Assembly (NCBI GenBank): GCA_026874595.1
Contig: CM049322.1
Span: 21,797,400-21,861,399 of the forward strand
Origin: Sipunculus nudus
Lineage: Eukaryota > Annelida > Sipuncula > Golfingiida > Sipunculidae
Direction of reading: 5' to 3'
Length of the DNA: 64,000 nt
Position numbers and translations under genes: made by a program. The notes under the pieces were generated by a model that was given only the letters and a program-made list of their open reading frames with translations, had not been told where the DNA came from and made no database searches. Positions 36,970 to 49,977 of this stretch are shown piece after piece; the first letter of the stretch is position 1, and the number at the start of each line of letters is the position of its first letter.

Positions 36970-37749
36970 TGTTACAGCTGTTTTTTTAATTGTGTGACAC
37001 GAGCGTAACTCGTGTTGTGACACCTTCGCCGGGCCGTTTGTTACATTCGCAGTTTAATCCGTACTGGTTGGGCCTTGGGCTTTCTCGCCTGGTCGTGAGT
37101 CACGTGTGGACCCTGGTATGTAGACACACACAGCGATGTTCTTCTAGATGATTCCTGCAACGCGTTTTTACTGTGTTGTGTAAGATCTTTTAGACTTTTC
37201 GAGAAGTGGAAAATTCGCGGCTTGGGGTGAAGAGTATATAAAGGGGCTGTGTTTTAGAGCCCAGAGAGAGCAGTCGTGAAGATTTCTAGCGGACGCAGAA
37301 GCGTGTCAGTTTCTGGGACCTTATCCGACGAGTGCGGCAATTCAGACTTTCTCCTGGATTTTGTGCATTTGGCATTCAGTTTACTTTCTAGATTGTTACA
37401 AGAGCTTTACACTCGACTGTCATTCTCCGAGAGTATAAATTTAAAGAACTTATCGTTGTGACGGTGGTGGTATCCAGGTACTAGGCACCTTGTGTATTTT
37501 ACTGTGTGATTATATTGATTTGGTGTTATACCGCTGTTTTACTGTATAATTGTATTGATTTAGTACATTGTAATGATAGGGTTATTTAAGAATGAATTAT
37601 GGTTATTATGTTAACAAAAAAAAAATGACTTCTTTATCCATCCTAGATATTTCACGCTGCCTAGTGTTACAGAATCTGATTTTTTTATTTCCATTACAAA
37701 ATTTGTGTTCATCACGCACACGTGATCTGTTTATATAAGGTTCGTAGCA
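36970..37749 (+). mobile_element. 5' LTR of a Gmr1-like Ty3/Gypsy retrotransposon
   Basis: Begins TGTTACAG, contains a TATATAAAG box at 37,235-37,243 and ends in CA at 37,749, six bases before a primer-binding site. It is related along its length to the LTRs at 27,829 and 59,859. Short open frames inside it are not genes. Confidence 0.85.
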
Positions 37750-37755
37750 TGAAAT

Positions 37756-37773
37756 TGGGGGCTCATCCGGGAT
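37756..37773 (+). promoter_or_regulatory. Primer-binding site, tRNA-Pro type
   Basis: TGGGGGCTCATCCGGGAT differs at one position from the proline-tRNA primer site well known from retroviruses and some Gypsy elements. It sits just after the LTR, as expected. Confidence 0.8.
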
Positions 37774-37916
37774 GCTTAATAGTTTTGACGACATATTAGG
37801 CTTTGACCTTTACATTGTTTTCTCATACATTGTTTACACGATTACATATTGTTTACAGTACAATGTTTACAGGATTTATCTCAGTGTTTTTTTTGTTATT
37901 GTTTTGACATCTTAAC

Positions 37917-38760
37917 ATGGCAGAATTCAAACCTGAGACATTTGTTGACGATCCCGACCCTGTTCAACTTGAATAGTTGTCAAAAGAACAGTTGTTGCGT
38001 TTAGGACAACACTAAGGGCTAAGTGTGAAAAAAGCTTTGAAAAAGCCTGATATCATTGCTAAAATCATGCAAGATCTAGTTAGCAAAGGTTTAATTGAAG
38101 AGATTGAAGTTGAAATATTAAAAAATTACAGCCTTGCTATGCAACTAGAATTAAAAAAGTTGGAAATGCAACATGAGCTAGCATTAAAACAGTTAGAATT
38201 AGAAAAAAAACAGAGAGAAGAGAGGAAAGAACATGAAAGGTTAGAAAGAGAAAGACCAGAAAAAGAAATAGAAAAAGAAAGACTAGACAAAGAAAAAGAA
38301 CACAGTCTAAATGCTGCCCCAACTCACAGTTTTGATGTTACTAAACACATTAGACTTGTCCCACCTTTTAAAAAAAAAAGAGGTTGATAAATATTTCTTA
38401 CACTTTGAGAAGGTAGCTGAATGTTAAAATGGCCAAAAGAAAATTAGACTATGCTGTTACAAAGTGTATTGACTGGCAAGGCAAGAGAAATTTATACAGA
38501 GCTTTCAATAGAAGCTGGTGCTGACTATAACCTGGTAAAACGGTTAATCCTAAAAAGTTACGAGTTAGTTCCGGAGGCTCACCGTCAGAAATTCAGAAAT
38601 TGGGAAAAGCGCAAAGAACAGACCTACGTCAAATTTGCTAGGACAAAAGAGCAGTTGTTTGATCGCTGGTGTAGTTTTAAAATGTAATGAAAGATTATGA
38701 CAATATGCGCCAGTTGATTTTCCTTGAGGAATCTAAGCGGATGTTAAAACTTTTCTCGAT
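37917..38760 (+). pseudogene. Broken gag gene of the Gmr1-like Ty3/Gypsy element
   Basis: An ATG at 37,917 opens a frame with two early stops (near 37,974 and 38,013). A Lys/Glu-rich predicted coiled coil follows (38,025-38,387). After a frame change, a capsid-like segment at 38,451-38,687 carries YELVPEAHRQKFRNW and EQLFDRWC, the SCAN-related capsid signature of Gmr1-like elements. The copy is cut off by an (AT)n tract near 38,765. No protease, polymerase or 3' LTR follows. It is inactive and lies in the 3' part of gene A. Confidence 0.8.
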
Positions 38761-38762
38761 GA

Positions 38763-38764
<2 letters not shown>

Positions 38765-38808
<44 letters not shown>

Positions 38809-38975
38809 TCTTTTAGTCGCTTTTAAGTATTTTTTTCAACCTCTATATCATCAAAGATCTGTTTTTATATTTAACATTATGTATTTTTCTGGCTGATTTT
38901 TAAGGAATTTTTTTCAACCTCTATATCATCAAAGATCTGTATTTTTATTGAACATTATATATTTTTTCTGATTGT
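38765..38975. repeat. (AT)n tract and a short tandem duplication
   Basis: An AT run at about 38,765-38,806, then two copies of a segment with CAACCTCTATATCATCAAAG (near 38,840 and 38,915). Confidence 0.8.
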
Positions 38976-38980
38976 TACAG

Positions 38981-39135
38981 CGTCATCTGACAAAGAAGCA
39001 AATGGCAGCGAGATTTGCAAAATACACCGAGGTAGGACAATGGTGAATTAGTATAAAAATGTGCATTTTACTGAAAACTTAATAAAATTTTATCCTCAGA
39101 CTGAACCTGAAAGTCCAAGATGTTTCTCCGAATAA
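38981..39135 (+). CDS. Possible 3' tail exons of gene A
   Basis: 38,981-39,031 is open between a good acceptor (TTGTTACAG) and donor GTAGGA. It encodes RHLTKKQMAARFAKYTE in phase 0-0 and starts with the same CGT codon as gene C exon 8, the exon after its transmembrane exon. 39,100-39,135 follows acceptor TATCCTCAG and encodes TEPESPRCFSE plus a stop. Together they would be a short basic cytoplasmic tail. No transmembrane exon joins them to exon 13, so this is a hypothesis. Confidence 0.35.
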
Positions 39136-39791
39136 CAGATGAACAGTATGATTTATATTCTTTGTTGCATGGCTCTGCATGGTGTTTCTTTGAAATGGAA
39201 TTTTGAAACAAACTTTACTTTGGAAACTAAACCTTCCACGTGTGTACATATTAGCATGTATAATATAAGATTAGTATTTAAAAAAAATGGCAAAATACTC
39301 CATTTGCAGTACCCATTCACCTACCCTTTGAAACAGAATTTATGTACTTTCTGGCTTCCTCAGTATAATTATAAATGGTCTAAGGAAATTTTGGTTGTGA
39401 AAATTTCTTAAAATGCCATCACGAAGGATGTAGGAACTCGATTATCAACAACACGTTTGTTAGCACAGCAACATTGACGAACGGCAAAACATGTAACCTA
39501 AGGTTGTAGGTTGCATATATCCGGAGGTAGAAAGGTCACTTGTTGCAAAGTGCCATTTGCAAAGCTCTGGCTTATCTGAGTTGCTGCTAGATATCCTAAT
39601 TGAAATTGTTTTGATTATTTTGGCGGACCCCCTCATATTACAAACACGTTGATATAAATTAACAAAACAAGCAGCCTGTGTGCGGTGATACCCTCAATTT
39701 CTGGTCTATTGGTATAAAAGGGATTTCCTTAAATTTAAAAAGATACGACAGGTGATTGGGCCCCTTAAAGTGGATTATAAATAAATGGGTG

Positions 39792-39953
39792 TCATGGAGT
39801 TGACAGATATTCCCTATCAAAAGTAAGACAATGGGATTTACTAGATCTCAGATAAGCAACCCTTGTTACTGCCTGTCGCGGTTTACGTGTATTATACGAC
39901 CGCAATTTATCACCAAACAATTTGTATTGATTGATAAACATTTGCTGTCTTAG
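39792..39953 (-). CDS. Gene B terminal exon, cytoplasmic tail
   Basis: Preceded by a strong polypyrimidine acceptor (ACTTTTTTTTACTCAG) and open in phase 0 to a stop, giving 53 residues. The tail is basic, with tyrosines in NQYKLF, SYNTRK, VAYLRS and EYLSTP. No canonical ITIM or ITAM is present. It replaces the NACHT part found in gene C. Confidence 0.6.
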   Translation of the reverse strand, partial: LRQQMFINQYKLFGDKLRSYNTRKPRQAVTRVAYLRSSKSHCLTFDREYLSTP

Positions 39954-42758
39954 CTGAGTAAAAAAAAGTACATTTACCTTACACTCAGAGATATTAGTTT
40001 GGGTTTTATGTTCGTGGCTTTTGTGGATCAATGTAATATACGAATTTATTCTTTCGTCGATTGAGGTATCACACGGTCAGTGTACATTGTACAACGTACA
40101 TTAAGATATTATCTCGGTCTAAAATTTTTATGTTCACTTTTGCAAATCAAGTACAGTGTTAGTACTTTACAAAAAGAAAATATGTATATTGTTGTATCAG
40201 AGATTTTTGTTAATTTCCACATAAAATAAAGGACAATTGGTATCACTTACTGACGGGGGTTAAAATGGAACAAGATTAGCTTGTCTGAAGTGTACCTCGA
40301 GGTATCACGTAAATGTCAACCCTTTATTCTAAAAATTAATGTAACCTGTTTTCATGCATACCTTTGCAGGTGTTCTCATGTCGAAGTTACTGAGTGACTG
40401 TTGCAATTATTTGACTTAATATTTATGTTCTGTTGATTAAACGACAACAATATACGACACAACTGCACAACCGAGTTGAACCAATACATAGTCCTTTAAT
40501 TTGTTGTCCTATGTATTTTATAACTGAATAAAATTATAGGATGAGTCATTGGCGAGCTTTTCCTTGATTTAATTATTAAGAAGTTTGTTAGCTTTTGCTT
40601 GATTCTGAGTCGCACTCAGGCATTGTTTTACTAGGACAGCTCATCTTTTTTAAGTTTTTTTATATAAGAAAAAGGCCATGTTACAACCCCATAAGATCAA
40701 GGTTTGATAGCTTCCAACGAAGGCTGAACATTTTGCAAAGTTACTAGTAATAATGAACTAGAGTATCTAAAAGAGAGCAACTCAGAGGAATGAGCATCAG
40801 ACGTATACAGGACAAAGTCCTTTCTTTAGTTGACTCATGATTTAAAACACAATGGGTGCGAAGAAAACATTTTATTATTAAAAATAAAAATGTAAAATTT
40901 ATATATGTCGTAATTATGAAATGCAGTATTAAAAATATATTTGCTACAAGCTATGCTGAGATATATTTTCTTCCACTAGAGTCTCTCCCTGGACGTTTCT
41001 CTCGACCTGAAAAAAGTTATGACTTTGATAATATGCCTGAACAAAAAATATTTAAAAAGAAGAAAAAGTATATTGTACAAACATAATAACTGTTCCGGAA
41101 TTTTTTTTTTATATTATAATTGTTATAACACTTTAAAAGAAATCGTTTAAAATCAAAGGATAACATTGATCATAGCTTTTTTATAAAATGTAAGCAACTT
41201 GTTTGTTCGTTATATATCTGATGTATATTACTCACGAGGGGTTCTCTGTCTTGCCCTGCGTCTTCCCGTCGTTTGGCTTCCTGTTGAAACAAAGGTAAGA
41301 AATTATATGTTCTGTCTACGAATCGGATACCTTATTTGTTGTCTGGGTAAAGCAGTATTATGTTAGGATGTTGGGGCTGACTGTTTCTTTTCTAATTAAT
41401 ATCGGTAATGTATTCAAAAACGGCGAGAACAAATTTACGTACCATTTCTATTCTCAATTCTTCTGGATATAACCTTATATCATCAACCTGAATGATATGT
41501 ACAAAGAAATAAAGAACTGTCGCTCAGAAACTTTGGGTGTAAATATCTTTTGTGAGAGGATAATTTCTTATTTTCCTTTTAATATTTTACCGGTAAAAAA
41601 TAATTTTTTTTTGCTAAATGACATCTTCACAATAATGACGTTTGTCCTTTTTTTTAATCTTTATTTTTTTCGACTATTTAGCAATGTGATCTGACTTACT
41701 TCATGTGATGTGGTTTGTATTGCGAAATAATTTTGCACATACATAATATATGCATGATATCTGATATTTTCTAAATTCCTGTCATCTTTATTTAAGGAAT
41801 ATATTTAGACCTTTTAAAGTATAGATGTGGATGCTAAATCATGTGAGGCATGAATACTATACTTACCTGATTATGTCCTTCTGTTTGATCCATTTTAAAA
41901 TTCCCCTGTGCCTAAAGCATAAGACATAACCAAGTTAATGATACTTAATGCTACTCCGCATACAGTCTAAAACATCAAAAGTATAACCCGAAAGGACACA
42001 AAATAAAAAAAAAACTCATGGCTTCCTTTTCAGTTTTAGGCATACTAGTGTCAAATTATTTTCAAATACAATAAAGAAACCGACAATTTAGAAAACTACA
42101 TACCATTTTCAATATCTTTTTAACATATCTCCTCCTTTGGTATATGATCATCATAATGAGTAATACAATCGATATCCAAAACACAGCAATCATAATGGCA
42201 TTAAGTACAGAGTTCATCGCCGTGTAGGTAATCCCTGCAGCAAAATGTGGATACTGATAAACAAAACATTATTATTTAGCCAAATGTGCATTAAATTTAG
42301 TAGAGGCTTGTGGTCATGCTATTTTTAAATGTTTTTACTGAAAATCTATCTATGGACTGCATTTATATAACTTTTTATCATCATGAAATTATATATAAAT
42401 ACAGAAAACGTGTCACATGAGACGCAAAGACAATTCAATAAAAGTGTTGTTCATTCTCACCTTGTTCATTTTTAGTAACCTCTCTGTGAGTGGTGGTGTA
42501 GTGTGTGCTCCATGAAAATATTGTCTCTGACTTTGGAGGTAGCGACGACAACTGAGGACTTCTTGAAGTTACATATGTCGTACCTAACATGAAAATAAAA
42601 TAACTCAAAAGATTTGTTTTGTTAGAACTTTTATGAAAACACTTGAAATGTTTTGATATTATTTTCTAAAATGGTATTTATTTCCTTTTTGAGGGTAACA
42701 TAAATAACTCCAAGTGATAATCTAAATGACTCCAAGTGAAAATCTAACTTGCCTTGAA

Positions 42759-42820
<62 letters not shown>

Positions 42821-45800
42821 CACTGAAGAAAAACAACACTGTAAATTCACGACAGACTGTTTCACCGGATGCGACCAGATCCTCAGGTGAATGTTATTAG
42901 GATGAAGCTAACGGCATGGTTTGAAAAGGCGAGACTTTACGAGATAATGAGATTATGCACTGTGCGTATCGGGGAGAGAAAATGAAAGACTGACACTGAT
43001 CCTATTGTCCTCGGGGGCACAATGGGATTAGTCGTACAACGTGCAATGTTTGAACATAACAGGGGACAAAGGTTTGTTGTTGTTTATTTATTTTATTATT
43101 TATTACAAATATAATTTAACAGGATGCCCATTCAGCATAGTATGCTGATATTTAATAGGGTCCTTAGTACAGTGAACACTCATTAGTATGCACTTATGAT
43201 ATAAAAATACACATATACTATACTATAAAAATACACCATATATTATATTTACATATATTAAATTATTTCACTTGTCTGAATTCAGCAGGTTCTTGATTAC
43301 ATCATCGATTTTCCCCGAGTCTTTCTTACCATCGTTAGGTCTTCAATAATATCTTGACTGAAGAGCGGTGATATTTTTCCCGGTCAGCACCCACACAGGG
43401 TATGAGCTATTTTCTTAATGGGGAGTCTGTGCCCCTGAGGTTTGTATCATTCATTGACGAGTGCGTATTTCGGGATTATTTGCTGCTATGACACAGCAAA
43501 GAGGAATATTGCCCATCCCAGATGCGCAGAGGCGGCATACAAATAGTTTGAGAGACACCAGTATAATAAAGCAAATGGCAGGTAGTCCTACACCGAAATG
43601 GTTTACATACCTGATTTTAGAATTAGAAAAGTCAGCATTAAATATGGAGGCGGATAAGAAAGCCATACCAGGACACGTTGCAGGTATATTATATGAGCAT
43701 TCGCGTATGGGAATGTAAAGAGATGTTTACTCACGTGATTTGACACATATTGCCTGGTGTCTGTCGTTACAATCCGCCGTCCTCCACTTGTAGCCGTTCT
43801 GAGTTCTTATCATGATGGAACATTGCCCTTGTTCCCTGGGTTCATTATGGTCCCAGAACACATGGGTCATTCTGAGACTGGCTGAAATATAGTGCATACA
43901 GAGGTATCTTTTTTGTTCACGAGGGTATAATCGTGAGAAAAAAAAACTTCGTAAATAAGATGGCCAACCTATTCAGGTGAACATTCATATTGTACCACCT
44001 CATCAACTGACATCAGGTCGAAGATTCGGACTTTAAATAAGAACGACATACACATTTTGTTTACTTCTAAATCTATGACTTATGGTATAGAAATATCTAA
44101 GCTCTTTTTTTCTAATAAAAATGAAGCAGGGAGCCTTTGGTCTTCGTAAAATAATAATATATGCTATAAATAATGTATATACAGTGAAAACGCGATAATG
44201 ATACCCTCGCGAAATATTACACAGTGAAAGATTAAACCTCGCGAATATGAAGCAACCCCAGTATACACACAATTTCTCAGAAAGTTACCTAAATGACTGT
44301 GTCTTCTGGACTATCAAACAAGTAGATATTTTTCTGTCATTTTAATTGAATAACTTAGGATATTAAGAACCGAGCAATCTATGCGAAAAAAAAATTCTGG
44401 GGAAACTTAACTTGTTTAGTTACCAGCAACCGAAATTGATAAATCATGAACTATATATGATTACATACAATGTTTCGGGTAAATCCATTCTTCTCTCCTC
44501 AATCCTACCCAGAAGAACGCACAGGTACTGTTTTTCCAAGTACTGACCATATTTTGTCGGAGCTCTTCCCCATCTATCTTGCTGCCCAGAACTACTAAGT
44601 CCCAGCCATGCGACATGCAGTACGCTCTGGCAGCCACCCACGTCATGGATGTACAGGTTTTATAAAAGCACCTACCATCAATACGGGTACAGTCCATGAC
44701 AGAGCATTCTCTGCAGTCTGAAATCACATATTTTGGACCATTAAGGACATATATATTCGAACATGCATGCATTATCATAAATTTTGCAACACTCTAAATT
44801 ACCATTCGCCTTGAATAAGGTGTTTAGAAGTTAATATCAAAAGGTATTGATATGGATATCCGTCAAACACCAGCAATGTAAATGTTCATTCCTTCTTAGC
44901 AGGTCAAAGGAATCTGGAAAAAACCATGTAACTGGGGCTTACAGTCAGTCAGTCAAGTTTCTTATTCAGTATTCTTATTTATGCTTATTTATTTATACCT
45001 TTGATTTCACAAATGATTCCTTTAAAACTGGAACACGCATCTGCGGCCAATAAATTATCTCGCGAATTAAGGAAAGCACAGTTGGTTGTGGTACTCCTCT
45101 TCTGAGCCGTGAATTCTGAAGCTTAAAACACACGCACACCGGTCTACAGATTATGAAAACTAAAGTTATAGGCAAAATTATCTAGTCTATAATTTAACTC
45201 ACAGAGCGATGAATTTAAATGTAACAATGCATATTTGCCGCATAATAATGTAATATGCTTGATTGGAATTTCCCTCGTGGGCTTTTAAAAATAACCAACG
45301 GGATTATGAACCTCATCCATATATGCAGGCACGCAGATTTATGTTACGGTTAGCAATAACATCTTACGTGCAGGTTCGCAGTCCAGCCACATAAAGTCTT
45401 TCAGCTGACGTTTTGTTAGAGCAAGCCAGATAATATTAACTTTATAATCCTTCATTGTTTGTGAGATTTGTCTAAATTCATCTGTATTTGTTATAACTGG
45501 CAGATCAAGGTCTTCCTGAACAGAGTCACAAGTTGAAGAAGCTGTTTTCCAGGTCCTGCAGGACTGCAAGGCTGTAAACGACCGTTTACCAGCAACTGTT
45601 GACAACGGACCTGGAATTATAGGCCATGTTGGATCATGAGAATATTGAACTTAGTAGCATTGCTACATTTGTTACAAAATAAAGTAAATGAATAAATGAT
45701 ATTGAAGTGTGTGCAAATTTAAATGGCAAAGCACAAATGTCTTAACATCCGAGAGCTTATAAATAGCTATGCCAGATGTATGTCTTCCATAGACATTTAT

Positions 45801-46270
45801 AAAACTAGCAGATTATATTTGATGTGAATATGGATGTATAGTGCTATCTAACTGTCTATCTGTCTGTCTGTCTATCATTTTATATTTGTATCAATATCTG
45901 GAGAATACCTTCGAGGAAAACTATATATAATTAAGATAAATATAAAATGTTCACAATTTTGAAATCTTACGTTGGTTGTAGTAACACATCGACTGATGTC
46001 CTCCTTCACAGCTTACGGCTCGCCACTCATAACCTTCGCCCATCTTTTTCATAACAGCACAGTCTCCGGATAAACCCGGCTGTTTAGGACCCCAGTATAC
46101 GTGAGTGACATTGTCATCAGCTGTGGCGGTGATAAAAATGGCTGAATGATATTTCACTTAGATACCAATAATACTATAATTATTATAAATTAAAGAATAA
46201 TTAGGTTTCTTTTTATCTTTAGTAATATATGATTTAAGGTTTTTTTTTTGTCCCAATTAACACAAATGGA

Positions 46271-46352
<82 letters not shown>

Positions 46353-49300
46353 TGGCGGATCCAGGAGGTGGGTGATAAATATTGCGTGTACATAAATGTC
46401 TGCACACTTAATGTAAATCACCACTATGCCCAGATGTAGTAAACCAGAGAAAAATGCATACGTTATGGTAAGTTCACTTGCATAGACCAAACACTTTACA
46501 GTGTTCTGGAATTATTGCCATTTCATTTTTATGTAGTTTATATAGTTACACATATTTTGGCAAGGGAAAATTCCCACTGTTAAGAGCATATTCTTTCTGG
46601 ACCAACCCATTGTATTGATAGTTCATTGGTTTACATGAACACGTGAACTGATGAAAGAAGATTCTTAAAAGCATATTTGCATGAAACAAAATGTTTGCCG
46701 AGAAGAATACTTGCAAAGTTTTAGCATAGCAATAGAGCTGTCCCACTTAGGCGACTACAGGCGAGCGTCTTAGTCCTTGCAGGTCTCCGAAAAAGCAGGC
46801 GACAGGACCCACGCTACGACAAAGTCTACGACAAGCCACAAAAGGTTGACGACACAATCGCCACGACAAAGGAAAATCACATACGATAACCGACGACCAC
46901 ATCTAGACTACGACAAACTTAAGACTACACTGCCGACAACCTACGACACCAGAATTTATGCTACTTCCAGCCGCGACAAGCTTTGACTGGTCTCGACACT
47001 GTACTATGTGAGGAGCCGGAGACACGTATGGGCCCTGTATCAAGAAAAGACAGCTCGAGTCAGCACCTACTACAACCCACGTTACCTAGCAACAGCCTAC
47101 GACAACTTCTTCGACGACATACGTCACCTGGCGACAACCTTCGACAGCACAAACGCCAATTGGAATGTTAGAACATGTTGAAAATCCAGCGGCGACAGGT
47201 AAGAGGGCGACTTCAGGTGACTACATGCGACCCCAAGGCGACCATCTTGCAACATCCTGGTCGCCTGTAGTCGCCTGTAGAGTCGCTTTAGTGGGATAAC
47301 CCCATAATACTACCACATCTGTGTTAGCGGTGAAAAGCGCAGCTGCCCTCGACTTTGTAGAATGAATATGACTTTCAGCTTCTTTCATCAGTTTTGACAC
47401 TCACTTTACTTGTAATCCTCTATTGAATCCTGACTTTTTTTTATTTTCCATCCATTTTTCAATATAGTAACATTAGCCATAGGCTATTCTCACAGACAAC
47501 ATATAACATTAATAAAAAACATGAGCACCAAGCCATATTCAGCTGAGCGTCATGGCCAATGGGTCACTTGTTTATATAAATGCTGAGCGAAGTACATAAA
47601 ATATGCTTTGAGCAGTTGTACCCCTATATATTGCAAATTCTCGGATCCGCCCCTGATGTGTGTGTCATGGTGTATGCGTAAGACATATGCCATTTCTCTT
47701 GTATCTTGTAAGTCCTCTTCAATACATTGATTGAGTTCTACAATTTATTAAGCCTTGTGTTTTTGATCTTACTGGTATAAGGGTAGACCCACTCTTCTCT
47801 CCTCAGTCCCACCCAATAGAACAAGCATTTGCTGTCCTTCCATGTGTTGGCCATCGTCTGTATCAGGTGTGTTGCCTGCTCCTCTTCTCCTAGCACAGCC
47901 AGATCCCAGCCATGTGACCTACAGTATGCTCTGCCGGCCTCCCATGCCATTGATGTGCATGTTTTATAAAAACATCGTCCCAACATACGATTATACTCTG
48001 CCAGTGTACATTGGGCATAATCTGTAATTAATTGTAAATGGTAATTGATCTAATTACTATATCGAAATTGTGTTCAGTAATGTGTCTGATGTACAATCAT
48101 GCACATTTGCATTGCCCTTTCGTTCACAAGAAGATTGATTTGTTTCTGTTGTGGTTAACCCTTTTTGAGTGTACATTATCATTTATGTTTGAGGTCTCAA
48201 AATGGCCAAGCTATTTGTAAAATTACAGTGGAATAGTATTACCTTTGACTTCACAAATCACTCCTTTTTGTATGCCGCAATTGTCTGCGTCCAGGCTTTC
48301 ATCAAGGGTATTTACAAAGCCGCAGTTTCGGGAGCCCGTCCATCTCTGTGCAGAGAAACGTGCCGCTGAAAGAACACATATCATGATTGGGTATCGCTGA
48401 AAGCAGGATTTGGGCTCAAGGGTTTGATAAGTTTGACCACCATATAATTTATGTCTTTGCGCGTCGGAGATACTTTTTTACATTTACCACGGTAAATAAG
48501 AATTCGAATAACCTCTTATTAATGATGAAAATGTATTTGGGTGGCAATGGTTGCATTTAAGAATTTCATATCATTTAAAGATAAACGTTAAATGAAACAG
48601 ATGGCGAGTGTACTGTGCACTGCCCGTACGTGCAGGGCTGCAGTCCAGCCACATAAATTGACCGAGACGCTGTCTTCTTAGTCCCAGCCACGTAGCACTG
48701 ATATTGTTTGACGTGACGTATTCAGCAACAAATCTGTAGTCCGCATGGTTCAGAATCACTGCCATTCCACGGCCCTTTCCTGATGATCTACACCTGGATA
48801 GGGCTACCTCCCAGGAACTGCAGGACTGCATGGTTATGTGGCGGTAACGATCAACTTTTTCAGGACCTGTAAATAGTAAAGCGAACAAATGAATATTACA
48901 TTTGTTCATTATAGAACTTGGTGGGCATTCACGATAGGTTTTTTTTTCATCCGTCAAGACACGAAAAATACAGTAACAATAGCCTATTCAGTTTTATAAA
49001 ACAGTTGGTGAAAAGTTGATTTTGCTGCGCAGCTATTCTTGAATATTGCTTAAGGTAATTTCAAATATAAACAGGCCACAGCAAATAATTTTTTGTTCTC
49101 GATTAGATACTATTTTCGTTTGTTCCCTGTCTGTCTTTTAGGTTGTCCAAACAAAGGTTTTTCATATAGTTTGCATGAAATAGGTCATTTAACCAGGAGC
49201 TCCTTGTATATCACATATTGAATTCCCGGGTCTGACTCTTAAGTAGGCCGCATACAGAGCGGACGAGACGAGATCGGATCGGACCGACCCGGACCGTAAA

Positions 49301-49928
49301 TCCTGGAGAGTCCGCAACCACGCGTCCTGCTGCAGCTCTTGTCTTGAACGGGTAGCAGACAGAGCGGACCAGATTGCTCAACATTAATTCACTCCGTGAA
49401 AATGGCGAGTTTTCTAAGTACCAATCTATAGACGAAATCAACTTGTTCTATTCCCATATAGGTACATAAAACTACGAAAGAACAGGAAGGGGTTAACTTT
49501 TAATGTTTAGTCAGAAATTTATATTCATCATAAATTTAAATTTTATTTCTTTGTATTTATATGAATAGGTATTTCCTCATCTGATCCTTTCATGCTAGTG
49601 TAATCAATCTGATTTCTGAAGTATTTGACTTAACAACAACCGTTTACTTAAAAGAGTTTCATGAATTCCATTTAACGCTTCCAGAGATACTACTATGTAG
49701 ACGTCTTGTGCAATCTATAGTGGACATTTTCATTTGCAAGTGTAATTAAATTACAGTGGAACCCCGCCGACCCACAATTACGACCACTTTTCTCAGTCCC
49801 CAGGGTGGTCGTAATTGAGGGGTTCCACTATAAACATTTAATTTTATACGGTTTCACGGTAATATTTAAAAAAAGAAAATTAAATTGTTTTACACTCTTC
49901 TGGCAGATGATCATTTTATATATACATA

Positions 49929-49977
<49 letters not shown>

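Noticed and set aside
37276-37461. Open frame of 61 codons
   Set aside because: It lies inside the LTR and is not expected to code; the matching frame at 28,054 lies in another LTR copy.
38700-41236. A NACHT exon for gene B
   Set aside because: I read the minus strand downstream of exon 13 and found no Walker A or B motif; a short tail exon with a strong acceptor is present instead.
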